The notes beneath the pieces were generated by a model. That model had not been told where the DNA came from, made no database searches, and saw only the letters and a program-made list of their open reading frames with translations. Made by a program: the position numbers and the translations under genes. Positions 27,016 through 37,468 of a stretch of 64,000 nucleotides of DNA are shown one piece after another. Positions within the stretch are counted from its first letter, which is position 1. Each line of letters opens with the position of its first letter. This DNA is from Thauera sp. 2A1 (GTDB lineage: Bacteria > Pseudomonadota > Gammaproteobacteria > Burkholderiales > Rhodocyclaceae), in assembly GCF_009469595.2 (NCBI RefSeq), contig NZ_SSXV01000010.1, positions 1-64,000 on the forward strand. Direction: 5' to 3'.

Positions 27016-29139
27016 ATGGCCCTGAAGTTCTCGCTCGGCAGGAAGAAGACGACTGACGCCTCTTCCACGGCTGAAGACACCCGCATCCTCGACACGACGC
27101 CCCTGCCCAGCGCCACCCCGGTCGCCGGTGCGGCCGCAGCCACGCGTGCGTTTCCGCAGCAGATGCGCCGGCTCGGCACCGTGTTTGCCGTGCTGGCGCT
27201 GGTGACGGCCGCGCTCGCGGTGTACCAGGGCCGGCGCTCTGCCGATGCGACCTGGCACGTCGCCGCCGCGACCGAGATGCAGATGCTGTCGCAGCAGGTC
27301 GCGAAGGCGGCGCAGCAAGCCCTGCTGGGCAATGCCGGCGCCTTCGCCGAACTGCAGGCAGGTCGCAGCCGCTTCGCCAGCCTCGTGCAGACCCTGCGCG
27401 AAGGCGGGGATCTCGACGATGCCCATGTCCCGGCGATTCCCGACGCCGTGCGTCCGCAACTCGATGCGCTGTCCGAAGCCTGGCGGCAGACCGATCACGA
27501 CACCACGCAACTGCTGTCGCAGCAGAAGAACCTGGTGACGCTGAACGCGGCGGTCGCCGCCATCAACGCCGACAACGCACGCTTGCTCGCACTGTCCGAG
27601 CAGGTCGCCGCACTCGCGCTGCATGCCGGCGCCAATCCGCGCGACATCGCCACCACCAACGGCACGGTGATGCTGACCCAGCGCATCGCCAAGAACGCCA
27701 ACGCGCTGCGCGTGGCCGACGCGATCGACCCCGATGTCGCCGTCGCCCTCGGCAAGGACGCGAACACCCTGCGCGAACAACTCGAGCGCACGGCGCAGAT
27801 GAGGGGCGATGCCGAGTTCCAGACCCGTGTCGCCGAACTCGACGCCGCTGCGCAAGGCAGCCTGCGGGCGGTCGCCGGCATCCTGGGCGACATTCGCCTG
27901 CTGGTGCAGGCCAAGCAGGCGGGCAGCCGCATCTCGCGCGATTCGGTGCCGCTGCTCGCCCACAGCAAGGAACTGGCCTCCAGCCTGGCCGACGCGTATC
28001 GCGGGCCCAACATGATCACGCTGGCGATCGTGCTCGCGGCGTTGCTGGCGGTGGCGGTGCTGGTGCGCATGGCGCGCCTGTACAACGCTGACGCCGCCGC
28101 GCGCCGTGCGGAAGCGGAAAACCAGCGCCAGACGGCGGAGAACGAACGCAACCTGACGCAGCAAGCGATCCTGCGCCTGATGAACGAGATGGGCGACCTC
28201 GCCGACGGCGACCTGACGGTGCGCGCCACCGTGACCGAGGACATCACCGGCGCCATTGCCGACTCGGTGAACTACACGATCGAGGAACTCTCGGTGCTGG
28301 TGCGCCGCATCAACGATGCCGCCAGCCGCGTGACCGCCGCCACCGAATCCGCGCAGCGCACCTCCAACGAATTGCTCGCCGCCACCGAAAGTCAATCGCA
28401 GGAGATCGAGAATGCAGGCACCACCGCGCAGCGCATGGCCGAATCGATGACCGCCTCGTCCGAGCGCGCGCTGGAATCCGCGCAGGTGGCGCGGCGCTCG
28501 CTCGACGCCGCACGCAAGGGTGCGGGCGCGGTGGAGAACACCATCGAGGGCATGAACGACATCCGCGACAAGATCCAGGAGACCGCGAAGCGCATCAAGC
28601 GCCTCGGCGAGTCATCGCAGGAGATCGGCGAGATCGTCGAGCTGATTTCCGACATCACCGAGCAGACCAACGTGCTGGCGCTCAATGCGGCGATCCAGGC
28701 GGCCTCCGCGGGTGAAGCCGGGCGCGGCTTCACCGTGGTGGCCGAGGAAGTGCAGCGCCTGGCCGAACGCTCGGCCGAGGCCACCAAGCAGATCGCCGCC
28801 ATCGTCAAGACCATCCAGACCGACACCCAGGACGCGGTCGGCGCAATGGAAAACGCCACCCGCGACGTGGTCGATGGCGCGCGCCTGACTGACGCCGCCG
28901 GCCAGGCGCTCGCCGAGATCGGCGACGTATCGCTGGAAACCGCGCGCCTGATCGAGCAGATCTCGTCCGACACGCAGCAGCAGGCGGCGACCGCGAGCCG
29001 GGTGGCGGCAACGATGCGCGACATCCTGAGCATCACCGAACAGACCACGCTGGGCACCAAGCAGACCGCGGTATCCATCGGCCAGCTTGCCGACCTGGCG
29101 GTGGAGCTGAAGGGCTCGGTTTCCGGCTTCAAGGTCTGA
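27016..29139 (+). CDS. pilJ: Type IV pilus methyl-accepting chemotaxis receptor PilJ
   Basis: 707 residues: cytoplasmic leader, TM1 about 51-70, a large helical periplasmic region with two PilJ-type halves (about 75-325), TM2 about 333-353, HAMP, and a signalling hairpin whose tip ([21 protein letters not shown]) is near residue 550. It senses pilus-surface contact in P. aeruginosa. The frame extends far upstream through pilI in another frame; the ATG at 27016 is chosen from the membrane topology. Confidence 0.93.
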   Translation: MALKFSLGRKKTTDASSTAEDTRILDTTPLPSATPVAGAAAATRAFPQQMRRLGTVFAVLALVTAALAVYQGRRSADATWHVAAATEMQMLSQQVAKAAQQALLGNAGAFAELQAGRSRFASLVQTLREGGDLDDAHVPAIPDAVRPQLDALSEAWRQTDHDTTQLLSQQKNLVTLNAAVAAINADNARLLALSEQVAALALHAGANPRDIATTNGTVMLTQRIAKNANALRVADAIDPDVAVALGKDANTLREQLERTAQMRGDAEFQTRVAELDAAAQGSLRAVAGILGDIRLLVQAKQAGSRISRDSVPLLAHSKELASSLADAYRGPNMITLAIVLAALLAVAVLVRMARLYNADAAARRAEAENQRQTAENERNLTQQAILRLMNEMGDLADGDLTVRATVTEDITGAIADSVNYTIEELSVLVRRINDAASRVTAATESAQRTSNELLAATESQSQEIENAGTTAQRMAESMTASSERALESAQVARRSLDAARKGAGAVENTIEGMNDIRDKIQETAKRIKRLGESSQEIGEIVELISDITEQTNVLALNAAIQAASAGEAGRGFTVVAEEVQRLAERSAEATKQIAAIVKTIQTDTQDAVGAMENATRDVVDGARLTDAAGQALAEIGDVSLETARLIEQISSDTQQQAATASRVAATMRDILSITEQTTLGTKQTAVSIGQLADLAVELKGSVSGFKV

Positions 29140-29176
29140 CCACGCACCGCGCGACGCGCCACCTGCGGGAGCATTC

Positions 29177-32100
29177 ATGACAAATGCGATCGAAACGGAT
29201 CTCGGGCCGCTGAACTGGGTCAAGGGCGAGATCGACGCCGCGCTTGCGCGCGCGCGGGAAGCGCTCGAGCAGGCCGGCAGCGCCGGCGACCCGGCGGTCC
29301 GCGTGCAGTTCGCGCAGACCCACCTGAACCAGGTGCGCGGGGCACTCTCCATCGTCGGGCTCGACGGACTCACGCAGTTCGCCGAAGCGGCAGGCCTGCT
29401 GCTCGGCGACATGGCGCGCGGCGTGGTGCAGCCCGACGGGCACAACCTCGGCGTCGGGCTGCGCGCGCTGGCCGCGCTCGGCAACTACCTCGAGGAACTG
29501 GTGCAGGGCGTGCCCGACCAGCCCCTGCGCCTGGCGCCTCTCCACGACGCGATCGCGGCGGCGCGCGGCCAACCCTCGGGCGGCGCGCTCGACCTGTTCC
29601 ACCCCGACCTCAGCCTGCGCCCGCCTCGGCGTGAAGAGTCCTTGACGACCCCGGACGAGGCGCAGGCGATGCTGCGCGGTGCGCGCGCTCGCTTCGAGCG
29701 CGGCCTGCTCGAGTGGCTGCGCAAGGGCGCCGCCGGCAACGGCGCTGCCCAGATGCGCGAGGCGATCGTCGCCGTCGAGGCGCTGCAACCCACAGGCGCG
29801 GCGCGCGCGCTGTGGTGGGCCAGCCTGGGCTTCTTCGACGCGCTGATCGCCGGCACTGTCGCGGCGGACGCGGGCGTGAAGAAACTGTGCGCGCAGATCG
29901 ACGCGCAGTTCCGCCGCCTGATGAGCGGCAACAACGCAACGCCCGAACGGCTGCTGCGCGAAATCCTCTATCACGTCGCCACCGCGCCGGCGACGACCGA
30001 GCAGCAGCGTGCCATCCGCGCCTGCTGGCGGCTCGACGCGCTGCTGCCGGCGCCTGGCGCGAGCGTCAGCGAAGTCCCTCTCGCACCACTGCTGCAGGCG
30101 TTGCGCAACCGGCTGGGGGCGATGCGCATGCAGTGGGACGCCTTCTGCGCCGGCACGGCGATCGCCCTGGCGCATTTCGAGGACGAGCTCGGCGAGTTCG
30201 CCCGGACGGCCACCAGCCTTGCCCGCCCGGGTGTCGAGCGGCTGGTCGGCGGCCTGGTCGATTTCACCCGCTGGCTGCGCCACGATCCGCTGAAGTTCTC
30301 CGACAGCATCGCCTTCGAGGTGGCCGGCGTACTGCTGCAGATCGAGGGCGCGATCGCGCCCGGCACGACCGACACCAGCCTGGCTGCCGAAACGGATGCC
30401 ACGCTGGCGCGCCTGGCGGCGCTGCGCCGCGGCGAAACCCTGGCACCGCAGCCCATCTCAGCCGGCGACAGCGGCGCACGCGCACACGAGCGCGAAGCCC
30501 TCGCGCAACTCGCAAAGGAGATGCTGTCCAGCCTGGCGCAGATCGAGCAGACGCTGGACGACTTCTTCCGCAATCCGCAAAAGCGCGCGGCGCTCGGCGA
30601 GCTTAACCGTCCGATGCAACAGATCCTCGGTGCGCTGAGCCTGCTCGGCGAAACGGAGGCGATCGAGCTGATGCGCGCCGCCAGCGTCCACGTCGCGCAT
30701 TTCGCCGCACCCGACGCCGCGCCTGACCAGGCGGCCTTCGAGGAACTGGCGCACAAGCTGTCCGCGCTGGGTTTCTTCATCGAGTCATTGCCGCACAAGC
30801 GCGCCGACCTGCACGCCCTCCTCGAGCCCGGCGCCGCGACACCCTCTGCCGAAGCCCCGACGCCCGAAGCCCGGGCCGAAGCTGGCGCAACGCTGACGTC
30901 CGAGGACAGCGCGACGCCTCACCCGGCTGCCGCGGCTGCCGCACGTGCCGCCCTCGATCAACACACGGAACACGCCGCGCCCGCCACGTCCGCGCCGGTG
31001 CCTGCGCCATTGGAAGGCGCCGAAGCGTTGGCTACCGTCGGTGAGGAGCACGCGCCCGACCCCATGCCCTCGCCAGTCCCGGCCAACGAGCCCGCACTCG
31101 CGGCACCGACGTCCGGCCCAGCCGAAGTCACTGCAGCGCAGCCGGAAATGCCTGCCGGCGGGACACCTGAATGGCCTGCGCCCGCCGCTCCGGCCGAAGC
31201 CCTCGCGGTCGCCGCGCCCCCGTCTGCCGCAGCCGCAGTGGAGCCGGCGCCGAACGATGCCGCAATCGACGCCGAGCTGCTCGGCATCTTCATCGAGGAA
31301 GCCTACGACGTGCTGTCCTCGATCGGCGAGCACCTCGAACTGTCACGCAGCGAGCCGCAGGATCCGGCCCACCTGACCGTGATCCGGCGCGGCTTCCATA
31401 CGCTGAAGGGCAGCGGCCGCATGGTCGGCCTGGGCGAAATCGGCGAAGCCGCGTGGGCCGTGGAGCAGACACTCAACCGCTGGCTGCAGCTCGAATGGCT
31501 GCCGACACCGGCCCTGCACCACCTGATCGACGCCGCGCGCCAGCTCTTCACCGCCTGGGTGGCGCAGCTCGAGGCCGGCGGACCACAGGGACGTGACGCC
31601 GGCGTCGTCGTCGCCGAAGCCGAGCGCCTGCGCAATGCCGAAACGCCGCCCGTCGAGCCGGGCACGTTCGGCGAGCCCTTCCCGGGCACGTTCGGCGAGC
31701 CCACGCTGGCCGCATTCGGCGAGCTCACTCCGGCTGCGCTCGACACACCCGAGCCGGTGACAACGCTGCAAGGCGACGAGGGCACACCCGGCACGACGGC
31801 CGCCGCACCCGAACTGAGCTTTCCCAGCCTGGATCTGGCAGCCACCGGCGAGATCCTGCCGCTGCCCGCCGGCGACGACAGCGCTGCCCTTGCGCCGCTC
31901 GAGCCCCTGGAGGAGTTCGAGCTCGAACCTGCCGCGCTCGGGTTCGCCGACGAGCCTTCCGTCGCAACCGTGGAGGCCGGGGCGCCCGAGGCCGGAGCGC
32001 CCGAGGCTGCGGCGACCTCCTCCGCGCCCGACTCGGTGCGGATTGGTGACGCGGACATGTCGCCGGCGCTGTACGATCTTTACCGGACGGAAGCCGCCGC

Positions 32101-34816
32101 GCACCTCGCCACGCTGCACGAGGAATTCGCCCGCCTGGCCGCCAATCGCGCGCTGCTGCCGCCCGACAACGCCCTGCGCGCGGTGCATACGCTGGCGGGC
32201 ATTTCGGGCACTGCGAGGCTCACCCCCCTGCACACGCTGGGACGCGCGCTGGAGCATGCGATCGAACGCGTGCGCCATGTCGGACGTCCGCCGCTCGATG
32301 ACGAGCTGGCGCTGTTGTCAGCCAGTGCGGCAACACTGCAGGCGATGCTGGGCGAAGTGCTGGCGCTGCGCATGCCCGCCTCCGACCCCACGCTGGAGCA
32401 GGCCCTCGACACCTGCGGCCGTGCCCCTGCGCCTGAAATGCGGACCAGCCGGGCCCCCGCCGCGCCGGACGAGGGCGCCGCGATCGCAGCCGAAGAATCA
32501 GTCATGCAGCCGCAGGCCGCGGCCGAACCCGTCGCTCACACGCCCGCCATGCCGGTGGCGGCGACGGCCGAGGCCGCACCGCAGGATGACATCGACACGC
32601 AGTTGCTGCCGCTCTTCCTCGAAGAGGCGGCCGACCTGCTGGGGGAACTCCACGCCACGCTGCGCGCCTGGGACGCCTCGCCGGACGACGGCAGCCAGCG
32701 CCTGTCGGTGGCGCGCCTGCTGCACTCGCTCAAGGGCAGCGCGCGCATGGCGGGCGCCATGGCCTTGGGCGAGCACCTGCATCAGCTCGAATCCCGGCTC
32801 GAGGGCGATCGTGCTGGCCAGCCGCTGATCGAGGAACTGGCCGCCGGCATCGATGCCGCCGAGCTGATGATCGACGCACTGGCGGCCGGCGAACCGATGC
32901 CGGCGCAGGCCGCGCCGGCAATGCCCGAAGCCGTGCCCGATGTGATGCTCACCGCCGCCCCGGCGGCGGCCGAAGCGGAGGCCGGGCCCGCGGCGACGCT
33001 GCGCGTGCGGGCCGACCTGATCGACCGCTTCGTCAATCAGGCGGGCGAGATCGGCATCGCCCGCACCCGCATCGAGGGCGAGCTGCGCACGCTGCGCGGC
33101 GGCCTGCTCGAGCTCACCGACAACGTCATCCGCCTGCGCAACCAGTTGCGCGAAGTCGAGCTGCAGGCCGACATGCAGATGCAGTCGCGCATCGCGCGCA
33201 GCGACGCGCACCACGGCGAGTTCGACCCGCTGGAGATGGACCGCTACACCCGTCTGCAGGAACTCACCCGCATGCTGGCCGAGAGCGTCAACGACGTCAC
33301 CACCGTGCAGCAGGCTTTGCTGCACAACCTCGACGGTGCCGACCTCGCGCTCAACAGCCAGGCGCGCCAGTCGCGCGAACTGCAGCAGGCCCTGATGCGG
33401 GTGCGCATGCTGCCCTTCGACAGCCTCGCCGACCGCCTGTACCGCGTGGTGCGGCAGAGCGCCAGGGAACTGGGCAAGCGCGCCCACCTCGACCTGCGCG
33501 GCGGCCGCATCGAGGTCGATCGCAGCGTGCTCGAGCAGATGGCGGCACCGCTCGAGCACCTGCTGCGCAACGCGGTGGCGCATGGCATCGAGACGCCCGA
33601 GCGACGCCGTGCCGCAGGCAAGCCCGAGATCGGCCAGCTCAGCCTGAGCGTGCGCCAGGAAGGCAACGAGATCGCGATCGAGCTCACTGACGACGGTACC
33701 GGCCTGGATTTCGCGCGCATCGAGGCGCGCGCACGCGCCAGCGGCCTGATCGAAGCCCACGAGCAGGTCGACTTGCGGCGCCTGACCAACCTGATCTTCC
33801 TGCCCGGTTTCTCCACTGCACACGCAGTTTCGGCGGTATCGGGCCGCGGCGTCGGCATGGACGTGGTGAAGGCGCAGACGGCCGCAGTGGGCGGTCGCAT
33901 CGACGTCAGGAGCCGGCAGGGCGAAGGCACGACCTTCCTCATCCACCTGCCGCTGACGCTCGCCGTCACCCAGGCGCTGCTGGTGCGCGCCGCCGGCCGC
34001 ACCTACGCCATCCCGTCGAGCATGGTGGCGCAGGTGATGGAGCTGAAGAGCGACGCGCTGCGTCGCGTGCAGGCCGAGCACGGCACCGAATGGCTGGGCG
34101 AGCACTACGCCTACCGCTACCTGCCGCGCCTGCTGGGCGACAACCAGACGCAGCCCGAGGAGCAGCGCTACAACTGGCTGCTGCTGCTGCGCGCCGGCGC
34201 CCAGACGCTGGCGCTGCACGTCGATGCACTGCGCGGCAACCAGGAGATCGTGGTCAAGAACGCCGGCCCGCAGCTCACCCGCATCGTCGGCATGTCTGGC
34301 GCCACGGTGCTGGGTGACGGCGAGATCGTGCTGATCCTCAACCCGGTCGCCCTCGCCAGCCGCGGCCTGGGCCAGGATGCAGGCATCGAGGCGGTGCCCG
34401 GCAGCGGCGGCCATCCGGCCCACGTGCCGACCGTGCTGGTGGTCGATGATTCGCTGACCGTGCGCAAGGTCACCGGCCGGCTGCTCGAGCGCGAGGGCTA
34501 CCGCGTCATCACCGCCAAGGACGGCGTCGACGCGCTCGAAAAACTGGTCGAGACGCTGCCAGACGTCGTGCTGTCGGACATCGAGATGCCGCGCATGGAC
34601 GGCTTCGACCTGGTGCGCAACATCCGCAGCGATGCGCGCACCCGCGACCTGCCGGTGATCATGATCACCTCGCGTCTGGCGGAAAAGCATCGCAGCTACG
34701 CCGCCGAGGTCGGCGCCAACCACTACCTCGGCAAGCCTTACCAGGAAGAGGAACTGCTCACGCTGCTGGCCGGCTATACCGGCCGCGAGTACCGGCCGGA
34801 ATCCGCGCCGGCCTGA
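29177..34816 (+). CDS. chpA: Hybrid chemotaxis histidine kinase ChpA/PilL
   Basis: A 1879-residue CheA-type kinase of the pilus chemosensory path. The N-terminal ~580 residues resemble the FimL-like domain. Three phosphotransfer sites follow: His741 (HTLKGSGRM), His1004 in a degenerate site (HTLAGIS) and His1183 (HSLKGSARM). Then come dimerisation and ATPase domains (N-box Asn1465 in NAVAHG; GRGVGMDVV), a CheW domain and a receiver with Asp1801 (LSDIEMPRMDG). Ala/Pro/Glu-rich linkers separate the Hpt domains. Start supported by GGGAG. P. aeruginosa ChpA has more phosphotransfer sites, so this is a shorter version. Confidence 0.93.
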   Translation: MTNAIETDLGPLNWVKGEIDAALARAREALEQAGSAGDPAVRVQFAQTHLNQVRGALSIVGLDGLTQFAEAAGLLLGDMARGVVQPDGHNLGVGLRALAALGNYLEELVQGVPDQPLRLAPLHDAIAAARGQPSGGALDLFHPDLSLRPPRREESLTTPDEAQAMLRGARARFERGLLEWLRKGAAGNGAAQMREAIVAVEALQPTGAARALWWASLGFFDALIAGTVAADAGVKKLCAQIDAQFRRLMSGNNATPERLLREILYHVATAPATTEQQRAIRACWRLDALLPAPGASVSEVPLAPLLQALRNRLGAMRMQWDAFCAGTAIALAHFEDELGEFARTATSLARPGVERLVGGLVDFTRWLRHDPLKFSDSIAFEVAGVLLQIEGAIAPGTTDTSLAAETDATLARLAALRRGETLAPQPISAGDSGARAHEREALAQLAKEMLSSLAQIEQTLDDFFRNPQKRAALGELNRPMQQILGALSLLGETEAIELMRAASVHVAHFAAPDAAPDQAAFEELAHKLSALGFFIESLPHKRADLHALLEPGAATPSAEAPTPEARAEAGATLTSEDSATPHPAAAAAARAALDQHTEHAAPATSAPVPAPLEGAEALATVGEEHAPDPMPSPVPANEPALAAPTSGPAEVTAAQPEMPAGGTPEWPAPAAPAEALAVAAPPSAAAAVEPAPNDAAIDAELLGIFIEEAYDVLSSIGEHLELSRSEPQDPAHLTVIRRGFHTLKGSGRMVGLGEIGEAAWAVEQTLNRWLQLEWLPTPALHHLIDAARQLFTAWVAQLEAGGPQGRDAGVVVAEAERLRNAETPPVEPGTFGEPFPGTFGEPTLAAFGELTPAALDTPEPVTTLQGDEGTPGTTAAAPELSFPSLDLAATGEILPLPAGDDSAALAPLEPLEEFELEPAALGFADEPSVATVEAGAPEAGAPEAAATSSAPDSVRIGDADMSPALYDLYRTEAAAHLATLHEEFARLAANRALLPPDNALRAVHTLAGISGTARLTPLHTLGRALEHAIERVRHVGRPPLDDELALLSASAATLQAMLGEVLALRMPASDPTLEQALDTCGRAPAPEMRTSRAPAAPDEGAAIAAEESVMQPQAAAEPVAHTPAMPVAATAEAAPQDDIDTQLLPLFLEEAADLLGELHATLRAWDASPDDGSQRLSVARLLHSLKGSARMAGAMALGEHLHQLESRLEGDRAGQPLIEELAAGIDAAELMIDALAAGEPMPAQAAPAMPEAVPDVMLTAAPAAAEAEAGPAATLRVRADLIDRFVNQAGEIGIARTRIEGELRTLRGGLLELTDNVIRLRNQLREVELQADMQMQSRIARSDAHHGEFDPLEMDRYTRLQELTRMLAESVNDVTTVQQALLHNLDGADLALNSQARQSRELQQALMRVRMLPFDSLADRLYRVVRQSARELGKRAHLDLRGGRIEVDRSVLEQMAAPLEHLLRNAVAHGIETPERRRAAGKPEIGQLSLSVRQEGNEIAIELTDDGTGLDFARIEARARASGLIEAHEQVDLRRLTNLIFLPGFSTAHAVSAVSGRGVGMDVVKAQTAAVGGRIDVRSRQGEGTTFLIHLPLTLAVTQALLVRAAGRTYAIPSSMVAQVMELKSDALRRVQAEHGTEWLGEHYAYRYLPRLLGDNQTQPEEQRYNWLLLLRAGAQTLALHVDALRGNQEIVVKNAGPQLTRIVGMSGATVLGDGEIVLILNPVALASRGLGQDAGIEAVPGSGGHPAHVPTVLVVDDSLTVRKVTGRLLEREGYRVITAKDGVDALEKLVETLPDVVLSDIEMPRMDGFDLVRNIRSDARTRDLPVIMITSRLAEKHRSYAAEVGANHYLGKPYQEEELLTLLAGYTGREYRPESAPA
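31661..31732 (+). repeat. Three 24-bp tandem repeats in a chpA linker
   Basis: Units at 31661-31684, 31685-31708 and 31709-31732 encode GTFGEPFP, GTFGEPTL and AAFGELTP (residues about 829-852), between the first and second phosphotransfer domains. The first two units differ only at their 3' ends. The repeat probably sets linker length and may vary in copy number. Confidence 0.85.
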
Positions 34817-34829
34817 ATCCGGCGGCGCA

Positions 34830-36284
34830 TCAGCCTTTGACCACGGCGAAGCGCGCCAGCGTGCGCTCGCGTGCGGCGGCGTGGTCGACGACCGGCGCCG
34901 GATAATCCCGGCCGATGCCGACGCGCGCCGCCTGCTGGTCGATGCCGCCCATCTTCCACGGCGCGTGGATGAACTTGTCCGGCACGCGCTCGAGCTCGGG
35001 CAAGTAGCGGCGGATGAAGCGGCCCTGCGCGTCGAACTTCTCGGACTGCGTCACCGGGTTGAAGATGCGGAACCAGGGTTGCGCATCACAGCCGGACGAC
35101 GCCGCCCACTGCCAGCCGCCATTGTTCGCCGCCAGATCGTAGTCGAGCAGCTTGGCGGCGAAATGGCGCTCGCCGAGCCGCCAGTCGATGCCCAGATCCT
35201 TGGTGAGGAAGGAGGCGACGATCATGCGCAACCGGTTGTGCATGTAGCCGGTCTGCTCGAGCTGACGCATCGCCGCATCCACGATCGGGTAGCCGGTGCG
35301 TCCCTCGCACCACGCGGCGAGGAGCTCCGGCGCATCGTCCCAGCGGATGCGGTCGTATTCCGGCCGGAACGAGGCCCCGACCACGCGCGGGTGATGCCAC
35401 AGGATCATGTGGTAGAAGTCGCGCCACACCAGCTCCGACAACCAGGTCTCGGCGCCCGCGCCGCCACGATGCCAGGCGTAGGCCGCGAGTTCGCGGATCG
35501 ATACGGTGCCGAAGCGCAGGTGCGGCGACAGGTAGGACACGCCCTTCACCGCGGGAAAATCGCGCGCATCCCGGTAGCGGTCGATGCGCTCGCAGAACTC
35601 GCCGAACAGCCGGCGCCCGCCCGACATCCCCAGCGGCAGGCGCAGGGCGGACAGGTTGGTGGATTCGAAACCCAGTGTGACCAGCGCCGGCAGCCCCGCC
35701 CCGACGGGCGGTGGCGCCAACCGCGCCGCGTATTTCGCCACCGGATACGCCTGCAGGTAGAAGTTGTCGAGCTTGCGCAGCCAGGCGTTCTTGTAGGGCG
35801 TGAACACGCTGAAGGGCTGCCCCGCCTGGGTCAGCACCTCGTCGCACTCGAAGATCACCTGGTCCTTGAAATCGGCGTAGCCGATGCCGTCGGCGGCCAG
35901 GCGTTCGGCGACGCGGCGGTCGCGCGCAAGCGCCGCCGGATCGTAGTCGCGGTTGGTGAAGACCTTGGCCACCCCGAGCTCACGCGCGAGCTGCGGGATC
36001 AACTCGTCCGCGCGGCCGTGGCGCACGATGAGACCGCCGCCCACGCCCCCGGCTTCACGCGCCAGCGCGTCGAGGCCACGATCGAGTTCGGTGACCGCAG
36101 CATGGATGAACTCGACCCTGCGGTCGCGGCGGTCGGGCAGCGCGTCGAGGATCTCGGTATCGAAGACGAAGACGCAGAACACGCGACCGGCACTGCGCAG
36201 GGCGTGGTATAGCGCGGCGTGGTCGTGGCAGCGCAGGTCGCGGCGGAACCAGACGAGGGCGGAGGGCAGGTGCGGATCGTTCAT
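34830..36284 (-). CDS. phrB: Deoxyribodipyrimidine photolyase
   Basis: A blue-light, FAD-dependent repair enzyme for cyclobutane pyrimidine dimers. 484 residues: N-terminal alpha/beta antenna domain starting LVWFRRDLRCHDHAAL and a C-terminal FAD domain with SYLSPHLRFGTVS, WRDFYHMILWHHP, MRQLEQTGYMHNRLRMIVASFL and NNGGWQWAASSGCD (each read in place). The pattern fits class I CPD photolyases. An in-frame extension of 67 codons upstream is rejected as non-homologous. It converges on chpA with 13 bases between stops. Confidence 0.95.
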   Translation of the reverse strand: MNDPHLPSALVWFRRDLRCHDHAALYHALRSAGRVFCVFVFDTEILDALPDRRDRRVEFIHAAVTELDRGLDALAREAGGVGGGLIVRHGRADELIPQLARELGVAKVFTNRDYDPAALARDRRVAERLAADGIGYADFKDQVIFECDEVLTQAGQPFSVFTPYKNAWLRKLDNFYLQAYPVAKYAARLAPPPVGAGLPALVTLGFESTNLSALRLPLGMSGGRRLFGEFCERIDRYRDARDFPAVKGVSYLSPHLRFGTVSIRELAAYAWHRGGAGAETWLSELVWRDFYHMILWHHPRVVGASFRPEYDRIRWDDAPELLAAWCEGRTGYPIVDAAMRQLEQTGYMHNRLRMIVASFLTKDLGIDWRLGERHFAAKLLDYDLAANNGGWQWAASSGCDAQPWFRIFNPVTQSEKFDAQGRFIRRYLPELERVPDKFIHAPWKMGGIDQQAARVGIGRDYPAPVVDHAAARERTLARFAVVKG

Positions 36285-36342
36285 CGGCGGCGGAAGGCGC
36301 GGCGAGGTGAGCTGAATTGGGGTTGAAATGGGGTGCCAATGA

Positions 36343-36375
36343 GGCGGAAATCGGGCGGAAATCGGGCGGATTATG
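36343..36375. repeat. 11-bp tandem repeats upstream of phrB
   Basis: GGCGGAAATCG occurs twice in tandem (36343-36353, 36354-36364) followed by a partial third unit GGCGGATTATG. The repeat lies in the divergent gap between phrB and algH and ends in a minus-strand CATAAT (36375-36370), a possible phrB -10. Confidence 0.6.
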
Positions 36376-36416
36376 GCCGATGTCCCGCCGCCCGACACCT
36401 CGCGCCGGACAGGGCG

Positions 36417-36422
36417 TAAAAT
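36417..36422 (+). promoter_or_regulatory. -10 element next to the algH start, possible leaderless mRNA
   Basis: TAAAAT ends seven bases before the algH ATG, placing the expected transcription start on or beside the start codon. No strong -35 is visible. If the promoter is real, the message would be leaderless; this is inference. Confidence 0.35.
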
Positions 36423-36429
36423 GCGGCGC

Positions 36430-36996
36430 ATGGATACGCCCACGGCCAATTTCACGCACCACTTCCTGATCGCCATGCCCAGCATGACCGATCCTCATTT
36501 CTCGCGCACCCTGACCTACATCGCGGAACACAACGAACAGGGCGCGCTGGGCGTGATCGTCAACCGGCCGATCGACATGACGCTGGCAACCTTGTTCGAG
36601 CGCATCGAGCTGCCGCTCGAAGCCCAGGGCTTCGCCACGCAGCCGGTGTATTTCGGCGGCCCGGTGCAGACCGACCGCGGCTTCGTGCTGCATCGGCCGA
36701 TGAGCGAGTGGCACTCCACGCTGCGCGTCACCGAGGACGTCGGCCTCACCAGCAGCCGCGACATCCTGCAGGCGATCGGCACCACCGGCGAGCCGCACGA
36801 CGTGCTCATCACCCTCGGCTACGCCGGCTGGGCCGCCGGCCAGCTCGAGCAGGAGCTTGCCGACAACGCCTGGCTCACCGTCGCAGCCGACCTGGCCATC
36901 ATCTTCGAGCTGCCACCCGAGGAGCGCCTGGCCGCCGCAATGCAGAAGCTGGGGGTCGATTTCGCCAGGCTCAGCGAGGTCGCCGGGCATGCCTGA
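36430..36996 (+). CDS. YqgE/AlgH family protein (UPF0301)
   Basis: 188 residues beginning with the family hallmark [20 protein letters not shown] (by position), then [18 protein letters not shown] and [15 protein letters not shown]. The molecular function is not established, though AlgH affects alginate regulation in Pseudomonas. An ATG at 36421 (three codons earlier) is possible. It overlaps ruvX by eight bases, opening a five-gene run to pyrC'. Confidence 0.93.
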   Translation: MDTPTANFTHHFLIAMPSMTDPHFSRTLTYIAEHNEQGALGVIVNRPIDMTLATLFERIELPLEAQGFATQPVYFGGPVQTDRGFVLHRPMSEWHSTLRVTEDVGLTSSRDILQAIGTTGEPHDVLITLGYAGWAAGQLEQELADNAWLTVAADLAIIFELPPEERLAAAMQKLGVDFARLSEVAGHA

Positions 36997-37468
36997 TGCG
37001 GCCAGCGCCGCGCAGCCCGCGAAGGCCGTCCTGCCCGCCCGTGGCACGCTGCTCGGCTTCGACTTCGGCCTCGCCCGCATCGGCGTCGCCAGCGGCGAAC
37101 TCGAGACCGGCCACGCCGCGCCCCTGACCACGCTGCACGATGAATCCAACGACGCCCGCTTTGCCGCCATCGGCAAGCTGATCGCCGAATGGCGGCCGGT
37201 GGCGCTGGTGGTCGGCCTGCCGGCCCACCTCGACGGCCGCGAGCACGAACTCAGCGCGCGCTGCCGCCGCTTCGCCAACCAGTTGCACGGCCGCTTCGCG
37301 CTCCCGGTGTTCGCGGTGGATGAACGCCTGTCCTCCTTCGCTGCCGAAGCCGAACTCGCCGACGCCGGCGTGCGCGGCTGGCGCGAGCGCAAGACGGTGC
37401 TCGACGCTGCCGCCGCCCGCCTGATCCTGCAAACCTTCCTGGACAGCAACCGACATGCAAATCCCTGA
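36989..37468 (+). CDS. ruvX: RuvX/YqgF Holliday-junction resolvase-like protein
   Basis: 159 residues of RNase H fold: [18 protein letters not shown] (first strand with the active-site Asp), [23 protein letters not shown], and [13 protein letters not shown] with its acidic site. YqgF also takes part in pre-16S rRNA 5'-end processing, which gives it its usual name today. It starts within the end of algH and ends 14 bases into pyrR. Confidence 0.93.
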   Translation: MPDAASAAQPAKAVLPARGTLLGFDFGLARIGVASGELETGHAAPLTTLHDESNDARFAAIGKLIAEWRPVALVVGLPAHLDGREHELSARCRRFANQLHGRFALPVFAVDERLSSFAAEAELADAGVRGWRERKTVLDAAAARLILQTFLDSNRHANP

